35,424 nucleotides of DNA from an uncultured Acetatifactor sp. (GTDB taxonomy: Bacteria; Bacillota; Clostridia; Lachnospirales; Lachnospiraceae). The notes beneath the pieces were generated by a model that did not search any database, was not told the origin of the DNA, and worked only from the letters and a program-made list of their open reading frames with translations. The stretch spans positions 1-35,424 of the forward strand of contig CAJUAB010000041.1 of the NCBI GenBank assembly GCA_910583845.1. The letters are read 5' to 3'. Below are positions 24,106 to 32,682 of this stretch, one piece after another; positions within the stretch are counted from its first letter, which is position 1, and each line of letters opens with the position of its first letter. A program made the position numbers and the translations under genes.

Positions 24106-25104
24106 ATGGATTTAAAGGGACGGGATTTTTTGAAGCTGTTGGATTATAGCGCCGAGGAGATTCTGTATCTGCTGGATCTGGCGGCGGAACTGAAAGAGAA
24201 GAAGAAGCAGGGTGTTCTGGTGGACCGTCTGAGGGGGAAAAATGTGGCTCTCATTTTTGAGAAGACCAGCACCAGAACCCGCTGTGCCTTTGAGGTGGCG
24301 GCGCATGACCTGGGGATGGGAACCACTTATCTGGACCCCAGCGGGTCCCAGATCGGAAAGAAGGAGAGTATCGCGGATACGGCCAGGGTGTTGTCCGGCA
24401 TGTTCGAGGGCATCGAGTACAGAGGATATGGGCAGGAGATTGTGGAAGAGCTGGCAAAATATTCCGGAGTGCCTGTCTGGAACGGCCTGACCAATGAGTT
24501 TCATCCCACGCAGATGCTGGCGGACGCGCTGACGATCCGGGAGCATTTCGGATATCTGAAGGGAATAAGGCTCACCTATATGGGGGATGCCAGATACAAT
24601 ACGGGTAACTCATTGATGGTATTGTGCGCTAAGACAGGAATGCATTTTACCGCCTGTACCAGCGCAAAGTATTTCCCGGCGGAGGAACTGGTGCGGCAGT
24701 GTAAGGAGATAGCGGCGGGCAGCGGCGGCAGCGTCACGCTGACGGAGGATGTGGAGACCGGCACAAGAGGGGCGGATGTAATCAGCACCGACGTGTGGGT
24801 GAGCATGGGCGAGCCCGACGAAATATGGGCGGAACGCATTGCCGATTTAAAGGATTATCAGGTGAACAGGAAAGTTATGGAAAACGCGGGGGCCCAGGCG
24901 GTCTTTATGCACTGCCTGCCCGCTTTCCATGATCTGAAAACCCGGATTGGCGCGGAGGTGGGAGAGAAATTCGGCGTTACGGAGATGGAGGTGACGGATG
25001 AGGTGTTTTCCTCCGGGCAGTCTCTGGTGTTTGAGGAGGCTGAGAACCGTATGCATACCATCAAGGCCGTGATGGCCGCTACTCTGGGCTGGAGTGACAG
25101 ATAG
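24106..25104 (+). CDS. argF: ornithine carbamoyltransferase
   Basis: Converts ornithine and carbamoyl phosphate to citrulline in arginine synthesis, or the reverse in the arginine deiminase pathway. The 332-aa length is typical. Carbamoyl phosphate-binding STRTR lies at 55-59, HPTQ at 133-136 and the ornithine-site HCLP at 269-272. SMGEPDEIW also supports ornithine specificity. The frame is open back to 23884, but ATG 24106 gives the family N-terminus and has AGAGGGAG just ahead. The biotin ligase gene starts directly after the stop. Neither other arc nor other arg genes are in the window, so the catabolic (arcB) alternative cannot be excluded. Confidence 0.93.
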   Translation: MDLKGRDFLKLLDYSAEEILYLLDLAAELKEKKKQGVLVDRLRGKNVALIFEKTSTRTRCAFEVAAHDLGMGTTYLDPSGSQIGKKESIADTARVLSGMFEGIEYRGYGQEIVEELAKYSGVPVWNGLTNEFHPTQMLADALTIREHFGYLKGIRLTYMGDARYNTGNSLMVLCAKTGMHFTACTSAKYFPAEELVRQCKEIAAGSGGSVTLTEDVETGTRGADVISTDVWVSMGEPDEIWAERIADLKDYQVNRKVMENAGAQAVFMHCLPAFHDLKTRIGAEVGEKFGVTEMEVTDEVFSSGQSLVFEEAENRMHTIKAVMAATLGWSDR

Positions 25105-26082
25105 ATGAAGGCGGAGATACTGGCATTGCTCCGGGAGAGCGATGATTACATCTCCGGACAGGAGCTGTGCAGCCGTTTCGGAGTGACCCGCTCGGCCGTA
25201 TGGAAGGCTGTGGGACAGTTAAAAAAAGAGGGCTATGAGATAGAGGCGGTGCAGAACCGGGGCTATAAGCTGGTGGGAGCGGAGGTCTACGGGGAGAACG
25301 AGCTGCGCAGCCGCATTCACACCGCCTGGGCGGGAGCGGAGCTGCATTTTTATCGGACCACCGGTTCCACCAATCTGTTGGCCAAGCAGGCCGGGGAGGG
25401 GGATGCTCCCCACGGCGCGCTGTTTGTGGCGGACGAGCAGACTGCGGGGCGGGGCAGGCGGGGCAGAAGCTGGCAGTCGCCGCAGGGGGCCAATATCTAT
25501 TTTACCATATTGATGCGTCCTGACTTCGCGCCGGAGAGGGCCTCTATGCTTACGCTGGTGATGGCCCACAGCGTGGCCTGCGCCATCCGCAGACTCACGG
25601 GCATGGAAGCGGGCATCAAGTGGCCCAACGACGTGCTGCTGGAGGACAAAAAAGTCTGTGGCATTCTCACCGAGATGAGCGTGGAGCGGGAATATATCCA
25701 TTACGTGGTCTGCGGTGTGGGCATCAATGTGGCTTCTCAGGAGTTTCCGGAAGAAATCCGTGATAGGGCCACCTCCGTAGAGGCGGTTTATGGACAGGCG
25801 GTCTCCAAGGGGGCGCTGCTGCAATATGTAATGGAGGCCTTTGAGCGGGACTATGACGCGTTTGTGGCGGCCGGGGACCTGACGCCTCTGCTGGAGGGAT
25901 ACAATAAACTGCTTGTGAACAGGGGCCGCAAAGTGCGGGTGCTGGACCCCAGGGGAGAGTGGGAGGGCACCGCCGGAGGAATCAATTCCAGGGGAGAGCT
26001 GCTGGTGGAGAACGCCGCAGGTGAAATACAGGCGATTTACGCAGGGGAAGTGTCGGTCAGAGGAATTTATGGATATGTGTGA
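25105..26082 (+). CDS. birA: bifunctional biotin-protein ligase / biotin operon repressor
   Basis: Attaches biotin to acceptor proteins through biotinyl-5'-AMP, and probably represses biotin genes. The 325-aa protein has the group II layout: a winged HTH (about 1-60, SRFGVTRSAVWKAVGQLKK), a ligase core and a C-terminal SH3-like domain (about 270-325). The ligase signature GRGRRGRSW is at 115-123, KWPNDVLL at 172-179 and GVGINV follows. Its ATG abuts the argF TAG with no gap, and GGAG within the end of argF can serve as ribosome binding site, so the genes are co-translated. Confidence 0.95.
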   Translation: MKAEILALLRESDDYISGQELCSRFGVTRSAVWKAVGQLKKEGYEIEAVQNRGYKLVGAEVYGENELRSRIHTAWAGAELHFYRTTGSTNLLAKQAGEGDAPHGALFVADEQTAGRGRRGRSWQSPQGANIYFTILMRPDFAPERASMLTLVMAHSVACAIRRLTGMEAGIKWPNDVLLEDKKVCGILTEMSVEREYIHYVVCGVGINVASQEFPEEIRDRATSVEAVYGQAVSKGALLQYVMEAFERDYDAFVAAGDLTPLLEGYNKLLVNRGRKVRVLDPRGEWEGTAGGINSRGELLVENAAGEIQAIYAGEVSVRGIYGYV

Positions 26083-26156
26083 CGCCGTATAGCGGAGCCG
26101 GCAGTAATGCGGCGCAATCAGCCATGTGGGTATCCGTCACAAGAGGAAGGAAAACA

Positions 26157-26504
26157 ATGGAACAGGAACGGGTGGTGCTCTGCGGCGCCAACGCCTATGA
26201 GCGGAAGTATTATTTCAATCAGGCATTCAAGGGGATTCCACAATCCATTCAGGAGGAACTGCATATTATCTGTGTGCTGTTCACCGAGGAGGCAGGGGGC
26301 GTATTTACCATCGTTTTTGAGCCTGACGGCTCGGTATCTATGGAGACCAACGCGGATGACGATGATTTTTATTATGATGAGATCAGCAGCGGTCTGCTGG
26401 TGTCGGAAATCCGCAGGAAGCGCCGGGAACTGCTGGAATCACTGAGCTTGTACTACAGAGTGTTTATTCTCGGGGAAGACTTGTCGGAAGCGCCGGAAGC
26501 CTGA
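26157..26504 (+). CDS. conserved small protein, DUF6145-like
   Basis: A 115-aa soluble protein. VVLCGANAYERKYYFN near the start, a central LFTEEAGG and an acidic stretch (ADDDDFYYDE) stand out. From memory it matches a family named DUF6145 in Lachnospiraceae; this was not verified. No known catalytic motif, signal or membrane segment. The frame is open from 26079, but ATG 26157 has GAGGAAGG (26143-26150) 6 bases ahead. It sits between birA and coaX in a same-strand cluster of cofactor and tRNA genes, which suggests a housekeeping role without telling which. Confidence 0.85.
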   Translation: MEQERVVLCGANAYERKYYFNQAFKGIPQSIQEELHIICVLFTEEAGGVFTIVFEPDGSVSMETNADDDDFYYDEISSGLLVSEIRRKRRELLESLSLYYRVFILGEDLSEAPEA

Positions 26505-26587
26505 ACCGCATATCCGGAGTACGGGCAGGCGCGGCGGTACAGGACAGATTACAGGGCCCGCGGCGATGGGCAGATGGGAGGCTAAGA

Positions 26588-27364
26588 ATGATCTTAGTAG
26601 TAGATGTGGGCAATACCAATATAACCTGTGGTATTTACGGTGAGCGGGAGATGAAGGCCACATTCCGCATGACCACCAAGACCATCAGAACTTCCGACGA
26701 ATACGGTGTAATGATGACGCAGATGCTGGCGGCCAGAGGAGTCAAGGCCCAGTCCATCGAGGGCATGGCGGTGGCCAGCGTTGTGCCGGATGTAATGCAT
26801 TCCCTGATGGGAGGGATTACCCGCTATGTGACCGACCAGGTACTGACTGTGGGGCCGGGTATTAAGACGGGGATCAGGATTGCCACCGAGGACCCCAGAA
26901 GTATAGGCGCGGACAGAATTGTGGATGCCGTGGCGGCCTATGAGAGATATGGGGGGCCGGTGCTGGTGATTGATTTCAACACGGCTACCACCTATGACTA
27001 TGTGACGGGACAGGGGCATTTTGCGGCGGGTATTACAGCCCCCGGCATCCGGATCAGCTCGGAGGCCCTGTGGAAGGAGACGGCCAAGCTGCCCAACATA
27101 GAAATCAGAAAGCCCAAGTCCATTCTGGCCCAGGAGACTATCAGCAGTATGCAGGCGGGGCTGGTATACGGACAGATCGGCCAGACAGAGTATATCATCA
27201 ATAAGGTGAAGGAAGAGACGGGCATTCCGGATATGAAGGTGGTTGCCACCGGCGGTCTGGGAAGGCTGATTGCGGAGGAGACGGATGCCATTGATTTTTA
27301 CGACCCTTATCTGACGCTGGACGGGCTGCGGATTATTTATGAGAAAAACAGAGGAAAAGCATGA
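26588..27364 (+). CDS. coaX: type III pantothenate kinase
   Basis: Phosphorylates pantothenate, the first step of coenzyme A synthesis. The 258-aa length matches the CoaX family. The ASKHA phosphate loop is DVGNTNITCGIY (6-17). The GADRIVDA motif carries the expected catalytic aspartate D109. The second nucleotide-binding motif appears as DFNTATTYD (129-137), where the family usually has DFGTATT; the Gly-to-Asn change is noted. GGAGG (26577-26581) precedes the ATG by 6 bases. The stop overlaps the dusB start by ATGA, so the two are translationally coupled. Confidence 0.93.
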   Translation: MILVVDVGNTNITCGIYGEREMKATFRMTTKTIRTSDEYGVMMTQMLAARGVKAQSIEGMAVASVVPDVMHSLMGGITRYVTDQVLTVGPGIKTGIRIATEDPRSIGADRIVDAVAAYERYGGPVLVIDFNTATTYDYVTGQGHFAAGITAPGIRISSEALWKETAKLPNIEIRKPKSILAQETISSMQAGLVYGQIGQTEYIINKVKEETGIPDMKVVATGGLGRLIAEETDAIDFYDPYLTLDGLRIIYEKNRGKA

Positions 27365-28407
27365 ACGCATTACAGATAGGGGATGTGACCCTGGACAACA
27401 ATGTAATCTTGGCTCCCATGGCAGGTGTGACAGACCTGCCATTTCGCATATTGTGCAAGGAGCAGGGCGCGGGGCTGATCTGTATGGAGATGGTCAGCGC
27501 CAAGGCGATCTATTATCAGAACAAAAACACGGAGAAGCTCCTGGAAATCCATCCGGAGGAAATGCCGGTATCCTTGCAGCTGTTTGGATCTGACCCGGAA
27601 ATCATCCGGGAGATGGCTAAGAGAATAGAGGAAAGGCCCTTTGCCATTCTGGATCTGAATATGGGATGCCCGGTGCCCAAGGTGGTAAACAACGGAGAGG
27701 GGTCGGCTCTGATGAAGAACCCCAGGCTGGTGGAAAAGATTCTGACCGGACTGGTGAAGGCCATCCGCAAGCCGGTGACAGTGAAGATCCGCAAAGGCTT
27801 TGACGAGGAGCATGTGAACGCCGTGGAAATCGCCCGCATTGCGGAGGCCTGCGGCGTGGCGGCGGTGGCGGTGCATGGCCGCACCAGGCAGCAGTACTAC
27901 AGTGGCAGAGCGGACTGGGATATCATCGCGGCGGTGAAAGACGCGGTGAAGATTCCGGTGATCGGTAACGGGGATGTGACGGATGCCGCCGCGGCAAAGG
28001 AGATGCTGAGGCAGACGGGCTGTGACGGAGTCATGATCGGCAGGGCGGCCCAGGGCAATCCATGGATTTTCCGGGAGGTGAAAGCCTATCTGGAGACCGG
28101 CGTAATGCCGCCCGGACCGGACATGCGTGAGGTACGGGAACTGGTGCGCCGTCATGCGGCATTGCAGCTGCAATACAAGGGGGAATATACGGCGGTGAGG
28201 GAGATGCGCAAGCATCTGGCCTGGTATACGGCGGGATATCCTCATTCCGCCCGTTTTCGGCGGACCATCAATACCATGGAGACCATGGAGGAGCTGCTTT
28301 CTGGACTGGAAGAGATATTTGCGGACCCGGAGGACAACAGTTCCTCATCTCTCACCGTGCGCGGCGCGGATCAAACACATGGTACATTGCCGAAAGCGCA
28401 TGGATGA
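27361..28407 (+). CDS. dusB: tRNA-dihydrouridine synthase
   Basis: An FMN-dependent enzyme that reduces uridines in the tRNA D-loop using NADPH. The 348-aa protein has a TIM-barrel opening LAPMAGVTDLPFR (18-30), the catalytic Cys C103 in NMGCPVPKVV, the substrate and FMN motifs VKIRKGF and AVHGRTRQQ, and a C-terminal helical domain. The start overlaps the coaX stop by four bases, and its own stop overlaps the next gene by four bases. The last ~25 residues (SSSSLTVRGADQTHG) look unconserved. The coaX-dusB-(hypothetical)-greA-lysS order is recalled from related Clostridia. Confidence 0.94.
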   Translation: MNALQIGDVTLDNNVILAPMAGVTDLPFRILCKEQGAGLICMEMVSAKAIYYQNKNTEKLLEIHPEEMPVSLQLFGSDPEIIREMAKRIEERPFAILDLNMGCPVPKVVNNGEGSALMKNPRLVEKILTGLVKAIRKPVTVKIRKGFDEEHVNAVEIARIAEACGVAAVAVHGRTRQQYYSGRADWDIIAAVKDAVKIPVIGNGDVTDAAAAKEMLRQTGCDGVMIGRAAQGNPWIFREVKAYLETGVMPPGPDMREVRELVRRHAALQLQYKGEYTAVREMRKHLAWYTAGYPHSARFRRTINTMETMEELLSGLEEIFADPEDNSSSSLTVRGADQTHGTLPKAHG

Positions 28408-29645
28408 TCGGGCGACAGCGATGCCGGACAGGAAGGTCAGACGGATGGTGCAGCCAAGGGAAGCCAGGCATTTTCAGAATGTATATTTTGGATGCTTACC
28501 ACATAAATTATGGCATGGAACATGTGGTATATCTGATGGTTAAAAAAGGAAACAGAGGAAACAGGGAACCGGTGGCGGTGGAGTGCCTGCGGCTGGGACA
28601 GACGCGTCTGAGCCGGGTGACGCTGCTGGAAGCCTATCTGGAAGCCTGGGGGCAGCCTTCTCATGTATGCGGCGTGATATGGGACAAGATAAAGGAGTGC
28701 TGTCTTGAGGAGAGCAGGCGCGGAGAAAACGGGGCTTCGGAGTCTCCTGGAACAGAGGAAAACCGGGAGGTTTCCTCCTTATCTCAGACGGAACCGGGAC
28801 CCCGGGCCGAGTCCGCGGTATATCCGAATACGGAAGGGGCGGAGCAGGAAGGTCCGAATCCCGTTTCGTGTAACCTGGCGGGAAAATCCCACAGGATTTA
28901 TGCGGAGAAAAGCGCGGATGAGGGACGGACATATTCCGGGTCCAACCACAGGGCGGGACAACCGGTGATCTGCGGGGAGGAGGCGGGGCTGCGGGAACTG
29001 CACAGATATTTTCCGGATTACCAGGTGTGGGACAGGAGTTTTCAGGGATATCTGCAAAGGCATGCTATGGCGGGAGAATGGCTGCGGGTCTGGCGTGTCC
29101 CTGTCTTTGACCAATACGGCGGGGCTGATCAGTTACGGATTCTGTTTGACAATGTGGAAGGCTGGCGTCAGTTTTCTCAGATTCTGGTGCTGGGGCATGA
29201 TCCGGGTCTGGCGGACTGGCTGCCCGGACTGGCCAGGAGAGTCAGAGGCATTGACTTCTACCTGGAGTATGAGCCCAGGGGAATGGAGGAGATCCGGGAG
29301 TGGATTTTCGAAGAGTACGGGCTGGTGACGCAGTGGCGCATACTGGAGAGCCGGACACAGGAGACAGCGGGGGAAGGAGAGCAGGAGAATGGGGAGGTGA
29401 CGGGGAAAAGGATTTCCTACCCGGGGCTGGGCCAGTATCTGCGCAGTTACGAGGTGCCCTGCCTGGTGCTGGATTTCACCGATGCGGCGGATGTCAATGT
29501 GACAGGCCTTAAGCCGGGCAGCATGTGGTGGGACATGGGGGCCAGGGAGGAGAAGAGGCACCTTCTGGAGGACCGGCCCCTGGGGGTGCGATATGTTTCC
29601 ATGAAGACCCTGTGGAGGGACCTGGTTACAGCAAGTGGTACTTGA
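28404..29645 (+). CDS. conserved hypothetical protein with variable linker
   Basis: A 413-aa protein with no family I can name. It has two folded parts: about 26-100 (MYILDAYHINYGMEHVVYLMV) and about 200-413 (Trp-, Arg- and Glu-rich, including VLVLGHDPGLADWLPGLA and VLDFTDAADVNV). A low-complexity Ser/Glu/Pro/Gly linker (about 105-195) joins them. No signal peptide or membrane helix. The start is doubtful: ATG 28404 overlaps the dusB stop but lacks a ribosome binding site, and the first 25 residues look non-coding. ATG 28479 (M26) begins where the sequence looks protein-like. Its TGA stop lies within the -35 of the greA promoter. Confidence 0.75.
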   Translation: MIGRQRCRTGRSDGWCSQGKPGIFRMYILDAYHINYGMEHVVYLMVKKGNRGNREPVAVECLRLGQTRLSRVTLLEAYLEAWGQPSHVCGVIWDKIKECCLEESRRGENGASESPGTEENREVSSLSQTEPGPRAESAVYPNTEGAEQEGPNPVSCNLAGKSHRIYAEKSADEGRTYSGSNHRAGQPVICGEEAGLRELHRYFPDYQVWDRSFQGYLQRHAMAGEWLRVWRVPVFDQYGGADQLRILFDNVEGWRQFSQILVLGHDPGLADWLPGLARRVRGIDFYLEYEPRGMEEIREWIFEEYGLVTQWRILESRTQETAGEGEQENGEVTGKRISYPGLGQYLRSYEVPCLVLDFTDAADVNVTGLKPGSMWWDMGAREEKRHLLEDRPLGVRYVSMKTLWRDLVTASGT

Positions 29646-29670
29646 CACTACTTGGAAAATTCAGTATAAT
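29642..29670 (+). promoter_or_regulatory. perfect consensus promoter for greA
   Basis: TTGACA (29642-29647), a 17-base spacer and TATAAT (29665-29670): both hexamers match the sigma-A consensus exactly. The upstream gene's stop TGA (29643-29645) is embedded in the -35. Confidence 0.85.
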
Positions 29671-29732
29671 ACGGGTTGCTAAACGGGAAGACAGGGTGTT
29701 GCTGTAAATAAAAGAAGGAAGGGTATTGTAGA

Positions 29733-30215
29733 ATGCAGGAAAAGAAAAACATTTTGACCTATGAAGGTCTGAAAAAGTACGAGGAAGAGCTTCATGAGCT
29801 GAAGGTGGTGAAACGTCAGGAAGTAGCGCAGAAGATCAAGGAGGCGAGAGAGCAGGGGGACCTGTCCGAGAATGCCGAGTACGATGCTGCCAAGGACGAG
29901 CAGAGAGATATCGAGGCCCGCATTGAGGAACTGGAGAAAATCCTGAAGAACGCGGAGGTAGTGGTCGAGGAAGAGGTGGATCTGGACAAGATCAGCATCG
30001 GCTGCCGGGTCAAGCTGTTGGATATCGAGTACAGCGAGGAATTGGAGTACAAGATTGTGGGGTCCACCGAGGCCAACAGCCTGAAAGGGAAAATTTCCAA
30101 TGAGAGTCCCGTGGGCAAGGCGCTGCTTGGCAGGAAGATGGGTGACACTGTGGAGGTGGAAACCCAGGCAGGCACATTTGCTTACAAGGTGCTGGAGATT
30201 CAGAGAAGTAACTGA
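29733..30215 (+). CDS. greA: transcription elongation factor GreA
   Basis: Rescues backtracked RNA polymerase by stimulating cleavage of the nascent transcript. The 160-aa length is standard. The N-terminal antiparallel coiled coil (about 10-80) carries the acidic tip in QGDLSENAEYDAAKDEQ, with D43 and E46 in the expected place. The C-terminal FKBP-like domain contains NESPVGKALLGRKMGD. AAGGAAGGG lies upstream of the ATG. It is transcribed from a perfect consensus promoter, consistent with strong constitutive expression. lysS follows 74 bases on, probably in the same transcript. Confidence 0.96.
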   Translation: MQEKKNILTYEGLKKYEEELHELKVVKRQEVAQKIKEAREQGDLSENAEYDAAKDEQRDIEARIEELEKILKNAEVVVEEEVDLDKISIGCRVKLLDIEYSEELEYKIVGSTEANSLKGKISNESPVGKALLGRKMGDTVEVETQAGTFAYKVLEIQRSN

Positions 30216-30289
30216 CTGTAAACGCGGCCGTTATGCGGGAATCCATCTCAGAAAAACGGCGGCGGAAGGAAAATATAGGAGACGGACAA

Positions 30290-31792
30290 GTGGCAGAACA
30301 GAACAATCAGACAAAGCAGGAACAGCAGCAGGATATCGGCCAGTTGCTGAAGGTGAGACGGGAAAAGCTGGCTAATCTGCAGGAGGCAGGCAAGGACCCT
30401 TTTCAGATCACCAAATATGATGTGACGCACCACAGCACGGAGATCAGGGAGCATTATGAGGAGTTGGAAGGCAAAACCGTGCGGATCGCGGGGCGTGTGA
30501 TGTCCAAGCGGATTATGGGGAAGGCTTCTTTCTGCAATATTCAGGATTTGCCCGGCAATATTCAGTGCTACGTGGCCCGTGACAGCATTGGCGAGGAGGC
30601 ATACGCAGACTTTAAAAAGTATGATGTGGGTGATATCGTGGGCATCGAGGGGGAAGTATTCACCACCAGGACAGGGGAAATTTCGGTACATGCCGCCTGT
30701 GTGACACTGCTGGCCAAGAGCCTGCAGATTCTGCCGGAGAAGTATCACGGACTGACCAACACGGATATACGCTATCGCCAGAGATACACGGATCTGATTA
30801 TGAATCCGGAGGTGAAAGACACCTTTATCAGGCGTTCCAGGATCATCAAGGAGATCCGCAATTTCCTGGACGGCAGAGGCTTCATGGAGGTGGAGACCCC
30901 CATGCTGGTGCCGAACGCGGGCGGCGCGGCGGCCCGGCCTTTTGAGACTCATTACAATGCGCTGGACGAGGACGTGAAGCTGCGCATTTCCCTGGAGCTG
31001 TATCTGAAAAGACTGATTGTGGGCGGTCTGGAGCGCGTCTATGAGATTGGACGGGTGTTCCGCAACGAGGGTGTGGATACCCGCCATAACCCGGAGTTTA
31101 CCCTGATGGAACTGTATCAGGCTTACACGGACTATGAGGGCATGATGGAACTTACAGAGAGCATGTTCCGCTATCTGGCGCAGACTGTGTGCGGCACCAC
31201 CGTCATCACCTACAATGGCATGGAGATCGACTTTGGGAAGCCTTTTGAACGGATCACCATGCATGAGTGCATCCGGAAGTATGCGGGAGTGGATTTTGAC
31301 AATGTGGAGGGGGATGAGGCGGCCAAGGCTCTTGCAGATCAGCATCATATCGCGTATGAGGCCCGCCACACGAAAGGCGATATCATCAATCTTTTCTTTG
31401 AAGAGTACTGTGAAAAGAATCTGGTGCAGCCCACGTTTGTGATGGACCATCCGCTGGCCATCTCGCCCCTGACCAAGAAGAAGCCGGGAGATCCGGAGAA
31501 GGTGGAGCGGTTTGAGCTTTTTATCAACACATGGGAGATGTGCAACGCCTATTCCGAGTTAAATGACCCGCTGGACCAGAGAGAGCGTTTTGCCGCCCAG
31601 GACGCGGCCTTCGCCGCCGGAGACGAGGAGGCCAACCACACGGATGAGGATTTCCTGAACGCCCTGGAGATCGGTATGCCTCCCACCGGCGGGATCGGTT
31701 ATGGGATAGACCGGCTGGTGATGCTGCTCACCGACAGCCCGGCCATCAGGGATGTGCTGCTGTTCCCGACAATGCGGAACGTGGAGAAGTAG
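30290..31792 (+). CDS. lysS: lysyl-tRNA synthetase, class II
   Basis: Charges tRNA-Lys with lysine in the cytosol. 500 aa from the GTG at 30290. An in-frame ATG at 30233 exists, but GGAG (30278-30281) lies 8 bases before the GTG and the family begins there (MAEQNNQTKQ then LLKVRREKL). An N-terminal OB-fold (about 60-150) binds the anticodon. Class II motif 2 is visible as FRNEGVDTRHNPEF and motif 3 as GYGIDRLVMLL near the C-terminus. Follows greA on the same strand and ends before a strong terminator at 31987. Confidence 0.96.
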   Translation: MAEQNNQTKQEQQQDIGQLLKVRREKLANLQEAGKDPFQITKYDVTHHSTEIREHYEELEGKTVRIAGRVMSKRIMGKASFCNIQDLPGNIQCYVARDSIGEEAYADFKKYDVGDIVGIEGEVFTTRTGEISVHAACVTLLAKSLQILPEKYHGLTNTDIRYRQRYTDLIMNPEVKDTFIRRSRIIKEIRNFLDGRGFMEVETPMLVPNAGGAAARPFETHYNALDEDVKLRISLELYLKRLIVGGLERVYEIGRVFRNEGVDTRHNPEFTLMELYQAYTDYEGMMELTESMFRYLAQTVCGTTVITYNGMEIDFGKPFERITMHECIRKYAGVDFDNVEGDEAAKALADQHHIAYEARHTKGDIINLFFEEYCEKNLVQPTFVMDHPLAISPLTKKKPGDPEKVERFELFINTWEMCNAYSELNDPLDQRERFAAQDAAFAAGDEEANHTDEDFLNALEIGMPPTGGIGYGIDRLVMLLTDSPAIRDVLLFPTMRNVEK

Positions 31793-31986
31793 AATCCGGT
31801 ATTTAGGCGGACTTGAGGATGATTTCCTTTGTGCGGGAGACAGGTTTTGTATCAATTTTGTGCTAAATGATAAAAGATTTTTGCAGAGACTAGGAAGATT
31901 TTTGGAAAGAGAGACGTGGAAAAAGTCTTATGTATACACTATATAGGCGTGTGTATCCTTAGACAAATGCAATAAGGTTTTATAGT

Positions 31987-32019
31987 AGAACTCCGGCGGA
32001 ATACGTCGGAGTTCTTTTT
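31987..32019 (+). terminator. strong intrinsic terminator after greA-lysS
   Basis: A 12-bp stem (31987-31998 with 32004-32015, one G-T pair), a 5-base loop and TTTTT. The 194 bases between the lysS stop and this hairpin hold no credible gene. It marks the boundary to the AT-rich region. Confidence 0.9.
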
Positions 32020-32080
32020 AAATTGGGTGCGTATGTAGGTGCGCGCATTAGAAACCAGATGCGCTCATGGCTGTTTGGCA

Positions 32081-32264
32081 TCATGTGTAAGGAAGCGTTC
32101 TGATGAAATCTGATATGTCTTCCTTTTCGGGATCAAATACCTGCCGTCAAGTACCAAGGCGCATAGCCGTCGGGCATGGATATATTTAGGATATGATTCT
32201 TTCCTATGTGCAGTAGCTTCTGGGTTTGTTTTCTTGTCAATAAGTCTGAGGAGTTTTCCAACAT
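32081..32264 (-). pseudogene. frameshifted excisionase-like HTH (MerR-type) relic
   Basis: On the minus strand, ATG at 32264 opens MLENSSDLLTRKQTQKLL then HIGKNHILN, which resembles the start of helix-turn-helix excisionases. The frame breaks near 32180. A second frame continues IHARRLCALVLDGRYLIPK, the usual wing of this fold (DGRYLIPK). A third frame continues EDISDFIRTLPYT and stops at 32081. Joined, the three parts make one ~60-aa excisionase-like domain, so at least two frameshifts have destroyed it. Such genes normally precede an integrase; none remains between here and lysS. Recognition is from memory of the fold. Confidence 0.6.
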
Positions 32265-32478
32265 AAACGATTTCTGCCTTTCAAGTGTTTTTATGGAATT
32301 GTTGATTTTATATGGCTTTAACCGGATTTCATTGGTTGAATTTAGCTCTGCCAGAAAGACGCAGGGTTATTGGAGTATGGCATATCGAATTGTTAAGCAA
32401 GAAGTACATTGCAATTCCTGGGAAGAACGGTGGCTGATTGTAGGAAACAACATTCAAAATGTAGATGCTGGCTTGTAG
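32206..32478 (+). CDS. doubtful 90-aa open frame
   Basis: It starts inside the minus-strand excisionase relic and has no ribosome binding site. The second half (about from LVEFSSARKT to the stop) looks somewhat protein-like, with several Trp and charged residues, so it could be the tail of a broken gene. No family recognised. More likely not a gene. Confidence 0.2.
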   Translation: MCSSFWVCFLVNKSEEFSNINDFCLSSVFMELLILYGFNRISLVEFSSARKTQGYWSMAYRIVKQEVHCNSWEERWLIVGNNIQNVDAGL

Positions 32479-32508
32479 AAATCATGGGAAAGAAAGGATA
32501 GGAGAAAA

Positions 32509-32682
32509 ATGGAAATAATAACAATTCAATTTAGCAATTCTATGTTGTACGACAGACTGCATACGCTTTCTGTGGAATATAGTGTATCTGTCGATTTACT
32601 GATCAACCTGGCAGTGAAACGTCTGCTCGATGATGTGGAGGTTGTCAGGGATTTGCGGAGCGGAGAGATAAGATTAGAATGA
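32509..32682 (+). CDS. 57-aa ribbon-helix-helix-like protein
   Basis: A small protein with a short beta-strand-like start (ITIQFSNSM) followed by two helices (LYDRLHTLSVEYS and VDLLINLAVKRLLDDV). This is the pattern of ribbon-helix-helix DNA-binding proteins, which act as dimers. TAGGAG lies just upstream of the ATG (about 5 bases). Its stop overlaps the end of the XRE regulator on the opposite strand by 9 bases, so the two converge. Relatives of this size are often element-encoded repressors or antitoxins. No toxin follows it, so the role is open. Confidence 0.65.
   Translation: MEIITIQFSNSMLYDRLHTLSVEYSVSVDLLINLAVKRLLDDVEVVRDLRSGEIRLE

Noticed and set aside
31793..31986. Possible tRNA or small RNA after lysS
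   Set aside because: No cloverleaf, no GGTTC-type T-loop found; only a weak inverted repeat near 31930-31960.
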